A program made the position numbers and the translations under genes. From Caldifarciminota bacterium (GTDB lineage Bacteria; Hydrothermota; Hydrothermia; B15-G9; WFZT01): a DNA stretch of 25,309 nt. Position 1 is the stretch's first letter, and the number at the start of each line of letters is the position of its first letter. The DNA is taken from NCBI GenBank assembly GCA_026991055.1, contig JALXCE010000081.1, positions 1 to 25,309 of the forward strand, written 5' to 3'. Below are positions 7,710-15,587 of the stretch, piece by piece. A model generated the notes under the pieces. That model was not told where the DNA came from. It saw only the letters and a program-made list of their open reading frames with translations, and did not search any database.

Positions 7710-8050
7710 CAGAACTATTTTGTAAGCTAAAAGATTAGGAATGACAAGTATGTGAAAGCTTGGGTCAAGAAATCACATTGATTCCCTCTTATGGAGTTAA
7801 TAATTAAGGATTTTCCTCTTGATACTCAATGATACTTCAACAACACTAAACGGTGATAAACTTTACATTCCCCTTCCATTACAAATCCCAAAATCTCAAT
7901 TCTTTCTCTCACTTAACGTGTTGTGGGTGGTATCTGAAGTCGCCGAAGGCGATTTGGGTGAGGGCCGAAAGTATGAACCGTATACCCACTTGTTGTTCAA
8001 GTGCGATAGTACTGAAGAAAGGATTAGTTGGCGAGAACTTGGATATGGGA
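7710..8050. other. 341-bp gene-free stretch upstream of the DUF5916 gene
   Basis: This gap separates the DUF5916 gene start from the end of the restriction-modification island. It holds the possible promoter at 7719-7747 and a small hairpin at 7937-7955 with loop GAA and an 8-bp stem (one G-T pair). Short open frames across it have no ribosome-binding site or protein-like composition. Confidence 0.5.
7719..7747 (-). promoter_or_regulatory. possible promoter of the DUF5916 gene, close to the start codon
   Basis: On the minus strand TTGTCA (7742-7747) is followed after 17 bp by TACAAA (7719-7724). The box ends 9 nt before the ATG, and there is no ribosome-binding site in between. The matches are 5/6 and 4/6. 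A very short or absent leader would result. Confidence 0.35.
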
Positions 8051-9445
8051 TTATTCCGTTTCCTCTTTTAATAAATTCTCTAACTTATCACAGACTTCAT
8101 CTTTTATTTGGATAGCCTTTTTTACGTTTCCTTTTCTTTTTTCGTTAGTCATCTCAATATACATTTTTTCGTACCATAAAAGATCATTCTGATTAGGTAA
8201 TAATATTGGAATTTCTTTTAACAATGATATAGGTATAGTAATCGTTCCAACTCCTCTTGAAAGCCTTCTTATCTCTTGCTGTATTACGGAGGTCTGCAAC
8301 CAGAATGCCAGATAGTATGGTGATAGTCTGTTATCTTTCACTCGGAGAATGTATATCCAATCGTCAGCTATACCTTTTTCTTCTTCAGATGTAATAACAG
8401 CTGCACGCCCTATACAACCTACCCCGACTCTGACAAAAACTACATCCCCTATATCTACATGGGCATTTTTGTAATCCATGGGGCTATCAGGCTGAACAAA
8501 TTTCTTGTCTCTTGAAAAATCTATGCCGTAAGGCGTAACCGTTTTAGCAGAAATGAAAGGAATTCCCTTCATTGAAAATTTCCTTTCTTCTCCGTATTTT
8601 GTTCTTCCTTGTTTAATTTCTACATAAAACTCTTTTAATTTAGGGAGGTTACTTAAAATAGGATTTCTATCTAAATAAAATTCTGGATATAGAAATTCGT
8701 TTGGAAAGTCCCATATCGCTTTTTTGAAACGACCGTCTTTAATCTCTTTTAAATTTTCCAAAACTCCAAACAAAATTCTCCTTCTTTCTGTTGATCTTTT
8801 CTTCTTTCCTATTAGGATACACGTTTTTGAAGACGTCTTCCCATTCCTAAAGATATTTCTAGGCAAAGAGAAGATGGCAATTATAGTAAGATGTCGCTTT
8901 ATATAATCTCTGACATACCTTTGTTTAATACCGGAAAAAATACCATGAGGCAGTATAATTCCTATTACACCTCCGACTTTACACAATTTTATAAATTTCT
9001 CAAGAAATAATATTTCAATAGCCTGGGATTTTCTCCCTTCTCCAAGATCAAAATTTTTTAGTATCGACCCACCGATTCTTCCATATTTTGAAGAAAAAGG
9101 AGGATTACCCACTACAATGTCAAATCGATTTTCTTCTCTTAACTCTAGACCATTACCAATTTTTACACATTGTCTTAAATCATTATCCAAGGATTCTTTA
9201 ATAGAGGGATCTATATCAACACCAAAAGGTTTAAACCCTTCTTTCCTAAGACTTCTTAAAAAGACACCATCTCCACAAGCAGGGTCACAACCAATGCCGG
9301 TATTACTTTCTATATATTTTGATGCAAATGAGACTATAAAATCAGCCACTTCCTGAGGAGTCCAGAATTGACCCAAAACCTTATCTTTCCTCTTAAAATG
9401 CTTTTTAGCCTGTTCAGAAATATGAACTTCTCTTATTTTCTGCAT
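8051..9445 (-). CDS. N6-adenine DNA methyltransferase with C-terminal target-recognition-like domain
   Basis: A 464-aa gamma-class adenine methyltransferase. In order: QFWTP (26-30), the AdoMet-binding motif DPACGDGVF (54-62), and the catalytic NPPF (114-117) followed by an HsdM/TaqI-like fold with GIILPHGIF. After about residue 265 comes a part that resembles one target-recognition half of a type I specificity subunit. It includes GIPFISAKTVTPYGIDF, DVVFVRVGVGCIGRAAVI and a closing ISLLKEIPILLPNQ block with a helical tail. Modification and sequence recognition are thus in one chain; no nuclease motif is seen in it. Last gene of an AT-rich three-gene island; the preceding gene ends 13 bp inside it. 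It probably protects one strand of an asymmetric site. Confidence 0.88.
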   Translation of the reverse strand: MQKIREVHISEQAKKHFKRKDKVLGQFWTPQEVADFIVSFASKYIESNTGIGCDPACGDGVFLRSLRKEGFKPFGVDIDPSIKESLDNDLRQCVKIGNGLELREENRFDIVVGNPPFSSKYGRIGGSILKNFDLGEGRKSQAIEILFLEKFIKLCKVGGVIGIILPHGIFSGIKQRYVRDYIKRHLTIIAIFSLPRNIFRNGKTSSKTCILIGKKKRSTERRRILFGVLENLKEIKDGRFKKAIWDFPNEFLYPEFYLDRNPILSNLPKLKEFYVEIKQGRTKYGEERKFSMKGIPFISAKTVTPYGIDFSRDKKFVQPDSPMDYKNAHVDIGDVVFVRVGVGCIGRAAVITSEEEKGIADDWIYILRVKDNRLSPYYLAFWLQTSVIQQEIRRLSRGVGTITIPISLLKEIPILLPNQNDLLWYEKMYIEMTNEKRKGNVKKAIQIKDEVCDKLENLLKEETE

Positions 9446-10176
9446 TTTGACATCACCTGAGTGAGAATAGAATTAATATCGTTCCGATGCTGCCATGATG
9501 CTATAGCAAAGGCTTTGACTACATCAATAATGATTTCTTTATTTGCGGAATTTATTTCTATTATCCCAAATTCTTTTGCTCTCGCTGTCCTTCCTATTAA
9601 TGATTCACCATTTTCGTCTCTCAATTTCTCAACGTAGATACAAAGATAAACCATGGCTTGTAGGCCTACAGCTCTTTGTTTGTGTTTCAAAATAATTTCT
9701 ACAAAATACCCCCTATCTTTATTGTTTTTTATAAATAATGGTATTTTTTCTACAAATTTTCTAAACCCGCCTCTAACTTCAAATTCAGAATCTTCTCTTA
9801 GTATTCTTTCATTTTCTTCTAAAGTATCGTTGGGCTCAATACTATCAATAAAAGATTGCATTTTTTGAATATCATCATTTAAAAGTATTTCGTATCTTAT
9901 CCCTTCGCACAGTAACTTCGTTAACTCGAAACCGAACTGACCATTTAGTCTAATATTTTCAACTTTGGATTCTGTAGGTGGTTGCTCAGTAGCATAAGAT
10001 ATTTGCCACTCAACGTAATCATTTTCTCTGAAAGGTTTTCTTCTTGTGGCAATAGGTATACCGTAATTTGAGGATTTCTCTCTTCTCTTTATCCGTATTT
10101 TCCCTGTGGGACTAGTTAGTGGAAGCTTCACTATTATCTTTTTATTCTCGGCATAAATTTTAGCAGGCACATTCAT
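9433..10176 (-). CDS. unrecognised protein in a restriction-modification island (candidate endonuclease)
   Basis: A 247-aa protein I do not recognise. It lies between two DNA methyltransferase genes: its start overlaps the upstream methyltransferase stop (ATGA) and its end overlaps the downstream one by 13 bp. Position, not sequence, suggests it is the cognate restriction endonuclease. It is charged and AT-rich in codon use. About residues 154-183 run from KDRGYFVEIILKHKQ into a hydrophobic helix, AVGLQAMVYLCIYV. Asp154, Glu160 and Lys164 could be a loose PD-(D/E)XK-like site, but the spacing is not canonical (E-x3-K). The N-terminal 60 residues are beta-rich and basic. It could instead be an accessory or specificity protein. 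Function is not shown. Confidence 0.6.
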   Translation of the reverse strand: MNVPAKIYAENKKIIVKLPLTSPTGKIRIKRREKSSNYGIPIATRRKPFRENDYVEWQISYATEQPPTESKVENIRLNGQFGFELTKLLCEGIRYEILLNDDIQKMQSFIDSIEPNDTLEENERILREDSEFEVRGGFRKFVEKIPLFIKNNKDRGYFVEIILKHKQRAVGLQAMVYLCIYVEKLRDENGESLIGRTARAKEFGIIEINSANKEIIIDVVKAFAIASWQHRNDINSILTQVMSKCRK

Positions 10177-10898
10177 TTCTTATTTCCCTTATTGGGGTTT
10201 TCTTCCCTATCAAAAAGCTCTTTTTGAAATTTGTTTGCAAACTTGTTAATTCTATTTCGAGCGAGTTCCCAATATGATCTATCTATTTCGAAACCTATAA
10301 ATTTTCTATTTAATTGAATACATGCAACTGCTGTGCTCCCACTTCCTATAAAAGGGTCCAATATAATATCATTCTCTCTTGTAAACATTCTCAGTATTTC
10401 TTTAATAAAATGCTTAGGTTTCGGTGTAGGATGGTCTATAAATCCTTCATCAGGTTCCACCATCTTCCCTGGTGTGTCAATAAAAATATCTTTTCCAAGA
10501 AGTGAAATTTTGGGGTTCCCTTTTTTAAATACAACAGCCAACATGTATTTAGTAAAACCAATGGGAGATCTAACCCTTCCTTCCGGAGTGTATAAGATTA
10601 TTTGCCAAAAATATTTAAAAGGGTTATTCTCAAATAGTTTAGGTAAATATTTTGTGCTAAAAAAGGTAATAAAAAAACTATTATCCTTTAACACTCTATA
10701 ACATTCTGGCAATATGTTGTAGAAGACAGTTAAATCAGCGTCATTCTTTATTCCACTTTTATTGAGACCGTAAGGTGGATCTGTTACCACAGCATCTACT
10801 GAATTATCAGGAATTGATTTTATAAGCTTTAATGCGTCACCCAAGATTATCTTATTTATAAAATCTTCTGGAAATTTAAGTTTTTGTATTGAACTCAT
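10173..10898 (-). CDS. beta-class DNA methyltransferase (N4-cytosine or N6-adenine)
   Basis: A 241-aa amino-methyltransferase of DNA. The catalytic motif DPPYG (40-44) comes first and the AdoMet motif DPFIGSGST (181-189) comes near the end, the circularly permuted beta-class order. HPTPKPKHF (156-164), before the AdoMet motif, is also typical of the class. Sequence does not tell N4-cytosine from N6-adenine product. It is short, with little room for a separate recognition domain. First gene of the restriction-modification island, with a strong AAAGGAGG ribosome-binding site about 6 nt before the ATG. Its stop overlaps the start of the next gene. The whole island is visibly more AT-rich than the flanking genes, a sign of transfer. 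Confidence 0.9.
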   Translation of the reverse strand: MSSIQKLKFPEDFINKIILGDALKLIKSIPDNSVDAVVTDPPYGLNKSGIKNDADLTVFYNILPECYRVLKDNSFFITFFSTKYLPKLFENNPFKYFWQIILYTPEGRVRSPIGFTKYMLAVVFKKGNPKISLLGKDIFIDTPGKMVEPDEGFIDHPTPKPKHFIKEILRMFTRENDIILDPFIGSGSTAVACIQLNRKFIGFEIDRSYWELARNRINKFANKFQKELFDREENPNKGNKK

Positions 10899-10909
10899 CG
10901 TTTTCCTCC

Positions 10910-10969
10910 TTTGGTTTTAACCTTTTGGCCCATGATAGCTCTCTTAATAATTCCTAAATTTGGTTTTAA
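10910..10969. repeat. pair of 11-bp direct repeats upstream of the methyltransferase gene
   Basis: TTTGGTTTTAA occurs at 10910-10920 and again at 10959-10969, 49 bp apart, just upstream of the first gene of the restriction-modification island. Such pairs may be binding sites for a regulator, but no regulator gene is seen and the words are AT-rich. Confidence 0.3.
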
Positions 10970-11309
10970 ATCATCAAATATATTAATTGGCTCCCGATCC
11001 GAATTCCGGACAACTTGTTTATATATGCGATATTACTAATATTTTGCCAACCTGAGTGCATATTTAAGGTATTTAGAATATACATTTCTCTAACCAAAAA
11101 GCTCGTTACTATTCTTAATAAATTCAAAAAGTTCTTTATACTTACTCTTTCCTGTATTTGTCTATCCAGCTCTTCCCCTTTATTTTTGACCCTCTGATTT
11201 CATTCTCAGAAGTCTGTCAAAATTTTTAAAGTAAAAGCGACACAGTGTCAAGTATTTTGGAGTTTATTGAGCATGATTGAGCATGTTTGAAAATTCTATC
11301 TTTTATTAA

Positions 11310-11434
11310 ATGTAGGCCCTCACCCCATCCCTCTCCCGCAAAGCGGGAGAGGGTGATTTATAGATTTAAGATATGCCGCTTTACCTGATCCCTTCCCCTT
11401 ATGAAACTTACGTGGAGAGAGAAGTTTTTAGTTA
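11310..11434. repeat. composite dispersed repeat, copy 1 (hairpin A plus decayed hairpin B)
   Basis: It begins ATGTA and CCCTCACCCCA, then a perfect 11-bp hairpin (arms 11329-11339 and 11343-11353, loop AAA). A second, decayed C-rich/G-rich inverted region lies at about 11389-11421, and the copy ends in AAGTTTTTAGTTA at 11422-11434. The same parts in the same order are found at 15134-15275. Hairpin A is near identical there (loop AGA). This shows a repeated unit of about 125-140 bp rather than chance hairpins. Confidence 0.8.
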
Positions 11435-11466
11435 AGTTCATAAAATGTTTCAGCACATAAGAGGGC

Positions 11467-11485
11467 AAAAAACGCTCAGTTTTTT
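11467..11485 (-). terminator. weak A/T hairpin at the mcsB stop
   Basis: On the minus strand AAAAAAC and GTTTTTT form a 7-bp stem around a 5-nt loop that spans the mcsB stop codon. The stem is nearly all A-T, so termination would be weak. No better candidate follows. Confidence 0.25.
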
Positions 11486-12552
11486 ACACTGGACAACTTG
11501 GTTTTTACATATGAGGCGCGGAATTTGTCTCTTTCTGTGGGGGATAGCTCCTTTCCTATCAGTTTCTGAATGTGCACTGGCTGAGAGTAGAATAGGAGCT
11601 CGTTCAAGGTTTTGACCGAATAATCCAGGATGAGACCATAGGCAAGCCCGAGTCTGAGGGCCGAAAAATGCTCGGCTGCCTCTTTAAAATTCAAGAGCTT
11701 GGCGTTTTGTAAGATCGCAAGTGCCCTTGATGTTCTATCCTCAATGATATCCTTCAACTTCTTAAAAATTTCTTCCCTCGCCTCTTTCTCGAGCTCTATG
11801 ACTGAGTTGATAACCTCTTTGAATCTCTCCAGAACCTCTTCTTCACTCACACCGAGGGTAAGAGTTGAAGATATCTGAAAAATATTGCCAATTATGTCAC
11901 TGCCCTCTCCGTAGAGGCCCCTTATGGTTGCCCTCACCATACTGAGGTTTTCAGCAAGGCTTTTTAACTGTTTGTTGATAATAACGCCGGGAATGTGCAT
12001 TAGAACCGAGAGTCTTATTCCGAGCCCGGTATTTGTGGGGCATGAGGTTAAAAATCCGAAGGGTTCCATGAAGGCAAAGTCCAGCACCTGACCCAATTTT
12101 TCCTCTATCATCAAGGCCCTTTTGAAGGCTTCATCCGGGCTGTATCCGGGGAGGATAACAGAGATTCTTATGTGGTCCTCCTCGTTGATCATGATGTTTA
12201 CGGTCTCGTCGGCGGAAAAGTAAACACCTCTGCCTTCAGGGTCATTTATAAGGTCAAATGTCGCAAGGTGCCTTTCGATGAGGAATTTCCTATCAAGCTC
12301 TGAAAGCTCTTCCATCTTTAAAAAAACAGGGGACTCTATAAGGCCGAGATTATCCAGGACATCTTTTACTATGGAGCGAACCTCCTCTCTTTCTGCAGGG
12401 GAAGATTTTACGTTGAATGGAAATTTTCTAAGATTTCTGGCAATACGCACCCTTGTGGATAGCACCATTTCAGGGAATTTTCCAGTGCCACTCAGCCAGA
12501 ATGGTGGTTTTTCAATCAGATTTTCCAGACTCCTGTTTGACGATTTTTTCAT
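11476..12552 (-). CDS. mcsB: protein-arginine kinase McsB
   Basis: A 358-aa phosphagen-kinase-family enzyme that phosphorylates arginine residues in proteins, which in Gram-positive bacteria marks them for ClpCP. Seen: STRVRIARNL (32-41), the substrate-binding NEEDH (123-127), catalytic-loop Cys171 in TSCPTNTGLGIR, and RGLYGEGSD (211-219). The late RDKFRA motif (341-346) matches the RDxxRA phospho-arginine sensing site of McsB. Its start lies 41 bp inside mcsA and is supported by AAAGGAG about 5 nt upstream. The dxs-mcsA-mcsB order is unusual: ctsR and clpC, the common neighbours, are absent here. Identity is clear. Confidence 0.96.
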   Translation of the reverse strand: MKKSSNRSLENLIEKPPFWLSGTGKFPEMVLSTRVRIARNLRKFPFNVKSSPAEREEVRSIVKDVLDNLGLIESPVFLKMEELSELDRKFLIERHLATFDLINDPEGRGVYFSADETVNIMINEEDHIRISVILPGYSPDEAFKRALMIEEKLGQVLDFAFMEPFGFLTSCPTNTGLGIRLSVLMHIPGVIINKQLKSLAENLSMVRATIRGLYGEGSDIIGNIFQISSTLTLGVSEEEVLERFKEVINSVIELEKEAREEIFKKLKDIIEDRTSRALAILQNAKLLNFKEAAEHFSALRLGLAYGLILDYSVKTLNELLFYSQPVHIQKLIGKELSPTERDKFRASYVKTKLSSVKN

Positions 12553-13054
12553 TTAACTCCTTTATTCTGTCTCTCAATTTGGCAGCGCGCTCAAAGTCTT
12601 CCGATTCCACTGCCTCTTTTAACTCTCTTTCAAGTGAAAGCTTCTCTTCTATGATATTTTCTACCGGTACGGATTTCCTTCGATATGGCCTGCCGTGATA
12701 AACGTAGGTTCCGTGTATTCTCTTTAAGTACCCTTTTAAGTTTTCGTAAAAAGCCTCGTAGCAGTAGGCACAGCCGAACTTTCCCGTCTTCTTAAAGTAT
12801 TCCCACGTCATGTGGCAGTGCTGGCATTGAAGATTCTTTTTCTCCTCAACAGGGCTTGAGAACATCTCTTTGATACTCGATGGCTTGATATTGAAAAGTT
12901 TGTCTGTCTTTTTCTTCTTTTCTTCTTTGGGCAGGCCAAGGGAGAGCTTTTCCGCACAAACCTCGCAGAGATGCTTTACAACCTTTGTGCCATCAACAAT
13001 TTCAACGTAAAGTACTGTGGCCTCTCTTACCTTACATTCTTCGCAGAGTGCCAT
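12512..13054 (-). CDS. mcsA: McsA, zinc-finger activator of McsB with UVR motif
   Basis: A 180-aa partner of the arginine kinase. The first zinc site is Cys4-Cys7 with Cys30-Cys33, and a second four-cysteine set is CQHC with CAYC. A charged linker (PKEEKKKKTDK) separates the two sets. The C-terminal 45 residues are a UvrB/UvrC-type UVR helical hairpin (LKEAVESEDFERAAKLRDRI), which in relatives binds Clp ATPases. The length is typical. The start overlaps dxs by 28 bp and has a G-rich site GGGGGTGAG just upstream. The end overlaps mcsB by 41 bp. All three genes therefore look translationally coupled. Confidence 0.94.
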   Translation of the reverse strand: MALCEECKVREATVLYVEIVDGTKVVKHLCEVCAEKLSLGLPKEEKKKKTDKLFNIKPSSIKEMFSSPVEEKKNLQCQHCHMTWEYFKKTGKFGCAYCYEAFYENLKGYLKRIHGTYVYHGRPYRRKSVPVENIIEEKLSLERELKEAVESEDFERAAKLRDRIKELNEKIVKQESGKSD

Positions 13055-14958
13055 TCACTCACCCCCGTCTGGCCCATGAGGAACCGCTTGACGCTCTCCC
13101 TTATGCCATTCTTATCAAGACCAATTGTCTGGAGAAGAATCTTTCTTGGTCCATGTTCAATAAATCTGTCAGGAATTCCCAGTCTCATTACATCAATATG
13201 GTGCCCGATTTCACTTAGAAATTCAAGGACTCCGTCGCCAAATCCGCCAATGAGTGCGTTTTCCTCAACTGTCACAATCTTCTTGATGCCGGATTCCACG
13301 ATGTTGTAAAGAACTTCTGTATCCATGGGCTTTACGAATCTCGCATTAACTACCTGTACAGACGCTCCTGTCTCTTGCTCCAATTCTTTTGCGGCTTCAA
13401 GTGCTGGATAAACCATGGTTCCAACTGCAAGAATGGCAACGTCGTTGCCCGGTTTTAGTATTTCCCATGTGCCAATGGGGACCTCGTCGAAGGTCTCTTT
13501 TAACTTGAGACCATAGACCCTGTCTCTCGGATAACGGAAGGCGATTGGCCCCCTGTCATAAATTGATGCTGTATAAATCATGTCTCTGAATTCGTTTTCG
13601 TCTTTTGGCGCCATTATTACCATGTTGGGGATCAATCTCAGATATGAGATATCAAAGGCGCCGTGATGGGTGGGGCCATCTTCACCGACAAGCCCTGCGC
13701 GGTCTATTGCAAATTTCACCGGCAGGTTCTGCAAGGCAATATCGTGGATAATCTGGTCATAGGCCCTCTGGAGGAATGTGGAGTAAATGGTGGCGAATGG
13801 CTTTAATCCTTCTACTGCCAGTCCTCCTGAGAATGTTACCGCATGCTGTTCCGCAATTCCCACATCAAAATGTCTCTCAGGGAATTTTTCTCTCATGAGG
13901 TCAAGACCCGTCCCAAGTGTCATCGCCGCTGTAATCACAACAATTTTTTCATCTTTTTCGGCAAGCTCGACGATGGTTTTACCGTAAATTTTTGACCACT
14001 TTGTGGGGCCAGGTTTTTTCACAGGCTCACCTGTGATTCTGTGGAACGGACCAAGACCGTGGAATAGCTCGAGTCTCTCCTCGGCAGGCTTGTATCCTTT
14101 GCCCTTTCTTGTGAGGACATGAACCAATGTGGGGCCTTTAAAATCTTTTACCCTGTTGAATGTGTCAATGAGCTGCTTAATGTTATGGCCGTGAATAGGA
14201 CCAACGTACCTGAATCCAAGCTCCTCAAACATGAGGGTGGGGACTGCGAGGTTTTCAAGTGCTGCCTTTACCCTTCTTATGAGGTCTCTTGTGCGATAGG
14301 AGAGGGTGGAGCTTGGTAATTTCCCAAGGAGCTCCCAGACGTCTTCTTTCATTCTGTTGTAAATTCTCGAGGTTTTGAGCTTAACAAGATAGTTCGAAAG
14401 CGCTCCAATATTTTCTGCGATGGACATCTCGTTGTCATTTAAAATAACGATCATGTCGCGCTTCTGGGAGCCGATGTTGTTCAGAGCTTCAAAGGCCATG
14501 CCGCCGGTGAGCGCTCCATCGCCGATGATGGCCACTACTTTGAAGTCTTCGCCTTTCAGGTCTCTTGCTACTGCGATTCCGAGGGCAGCAGAGAGCGAAG
14601 TTGATGCATGCCCTGCACCGAAAATATCGTGAGGTGACTCATCCCTTTTGAGGAAACCGCTTATGCCTCCGTACTGGCGAATTGTATGAAAACTCTCACG
14701 CCTTCCTGTAAGAATCTTGTGTGGGTAGGCCTGATGCCCCACATCCCAGATAAGCTTGTCTACAGGGCTATTAAACACATAGTGTAAGGCTATGGTGAGC
14801 TCCACAGAGCCCAGGTTAGGTGCCACGTGCCCTCCCACTCTGGATAGAACATCGAGCATAAACTCGCGAATCTCAGCCGCGAGTGTTTCAAGCTCTTCAT
14901 AACTGAGTTTTTTTACGTCCTCAGGTCCGTTGATCCTTTCAATTATTTTCTCTGCCAT
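13027..14958 (-). CDS. dxs: 1-deoxy-D-xylulose-5-phosphate synthase
   Basis: A 643-aa thiamine-diphosphate enzyme that joins pyruvate and glyceraldehyde 3-phosphate, the first step of the non-mevalonate (MEP) isoprenoid pathway. Conserved parts: WDVGHQAYPHKILTGR (71-86), the ThDP motif GDGALTGGMAFEALNN with Asn176 downstream, GIAEQHAVTFSGGLA, DRAGLVGEDGPTHHG and the C-terminal transketolase domain ending in the GIPDRFIEHG block. Full family length. It is the first gene of a minus-strand operon with mcsA and mcsB and has its own good promoter and a GAGGGGT ribosome-binding site about 7 nt before the ATG. It shows that this organism makes isoprenoids by the MEP route. Confidence 0.98.
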   Translation of the reverse strand: MAEKIIERINGPEDVKKLSYEELETLAAEIREFMLDVLSRVGGHVAPNLGSVELTIALHYVFNSPVDKLIWDVGHQAYPHKILTGRRESFHTIRQYGGISGFLKRDESPHDIFGAGHASTSLSAALGIAVARDLKGEDFKVVAIIGDGALTGGMAFEALNNIGSQKRDMIVILNDNEMSIAENIGALSNYLVKLKTSRIYNRMKEDVWELLGKLPSSTLSYRTRDLIRRVKAALENLAVPTLMFEELGFRYVGPIHGHNIKQLIDTFNRVKDFKGPTLVHVLTRKGKGYKPAEERLELFHGLGPFHRITGEPVKKPGPTKWSKIYGKTIVELAEKDEKIVVITAAMTLGTGLDLMREKFPERHFDVGIAEQHAVTFSGGLAVEGLKPFATIYSTFLQRAYDQIIHDIALQNLPVKFAIDRAGLVGEDGPTHHGAFDISYLRLIPNMVIMAPKDENEFRDMIYTASIYDRGPIAFRYPRDRVYGLKLKETFDEVPIGTWEILKPGNDVAILAVGTMVYPALEAAKELEQETGASVQVVNARFVKPMDTEVLYNIVESGIKKIVTVEENALIGGFGDGVLEFLSEIGHHIDVMRLGIPDRFIEHGPRKILLQTIGLDKNGIRESVKRFLMGQTGVSEWHSAKNVR

Positions 14959-14990
14959 AACTAAAACCCCTCTTCCGTGGATTTCAACGA

Positions 14991-15019
14991 ATTATAAATA
15001 CATATGACATATATTTCAA
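14991..15019 (-). promoter_or_regulatory. sigma70-type promoter of dxs-mcsA-mcsB
   Basis: On the minus strand TTGAAA (15014-15019), a 17-bp spacer and a perfect TATAAT (14991-14996) lie upstream of dxs. The predicted start leaves a leader of about 26 nt carrying the ribosome-binding site. The spacer contains an 11-bp inverted repeat, ATATG-A-CATAT (15002-15012), which could be an operator, though no regulator is known. Confidence 0.75.
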
Positions 15020-15133
15020 GAAGCGTGGAAGGGGGGTGAAATGTGATTTTGGGGGTGTTTAAGCAAAAGCGATTTACTACCGATATTCAAAGCCTGTGAG
15101 GGAAGGGGATTCAGCTGGAAATCTTAAAATAAG

Positions 15134-15275
15134 ATGTAAACCCTCACCCCACCCCTCTCCCGCAGAGCGGGAGAGGGAGGTTTATGGATTTTGATTGAAA
15201 TTTTATCAGATGTGGCCCCTCACCTGACCTCTCCCCGCAACGAATTTGTGCGGGGAGAGGGAAAGTTTTTAGTTA
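15134..15275. repeat. composite dispersed repeat, copy 2 (hairpins A and B intact)
   Basis: Same order as the copy at 11310-11434: ATGTA, CCCTCACCCCA, hairpin A (arms 15153-15163 and 15167-15177, loop AGA), about 50 bp of AT-rich linker, hairpin B (arms 15228-15239 and 15249-15260), then AAGTTTTTAGTTA at 15263-15275. Hairpin B is a perfect 12-bp stem here, while in the other copy it has decayed. Confidence 0.85.
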
Positions 15276-15462
15276 TCAAGCTCAATTTACCGGCCATCAT
15301 AATTTTATCAATCACTTTGAGTGTCTTTTGCCAAGCTTTGATTTTATGGCCGAAAAAGGGAGGGGCATACCGCCCAGAAATCTCTAAAACTTAAAGACAT
15401 AAAATCTATTCCTGGCCCTTTAAGCAAACAGTGATGTTTAAATGAGCCCCCTCTCCTTTGTT

Positions 15463-15494
15463 CCTTCCCCCGCAAGTATTTATGCGGGGGGAGG
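15463..15494. repeat. GC-rich hairpin element, B-like
   Basis: The arms 15463-15474 and 15483-15494 pair over 12 positions with one G-T pair, around an AT-rich loop of 8 nt. The stem CCCCCGCA/TGCGGGGG resembles hairpin B at 15228-15260. It is followed by a short TTCTTTTT tract, as other B-like copies are. Confidence 0.75.
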
Positions 15495-15587
15495 AGAATT
15501 CTTTTTGCCAGCAAAAATCAAGATTAAATGTGTTCCATCTAAAAATCCTTTTCAGACTTATGTTTGGAAGAAATTTCGGATGAGGCT

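Larger units (their letters stand above)
10899..11475. other. 577-bp gene-free stretch between mcsB and the restriction-modification island
   Basis: It contains the AT-rich upstream region of the methyltransferase operon, a short palindrome GACACAGTGTC at 11239-11249, and the composite repeat at 11310-11434. A 60-codon open frame at 11015-11197 has no ribosome-binding site and low-complexity hydrophobic content and is not called. Confidence 0.55.

Noticed and set aside
7819..8115. 98-codon plus-strand frame before the methyltransferase
   Set aside because: It overlaps the 3' end of the methyltransferase gene, has no ribosome-binding site and shows no family features.
11015..11197. 60-codon open frame upstream of the restriction-modification island
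   Set aside because: No ribosome-binding site and a low-complexity hydrophobic translation from AT-rich DNA.
10899..11475. A controller (C-protein) gene for the restriction-modification island
   Set aside because: No small helix-turn-helix frame with a ribosome-binding site was found in the gap, only a pair of AT-rich direct repeats.
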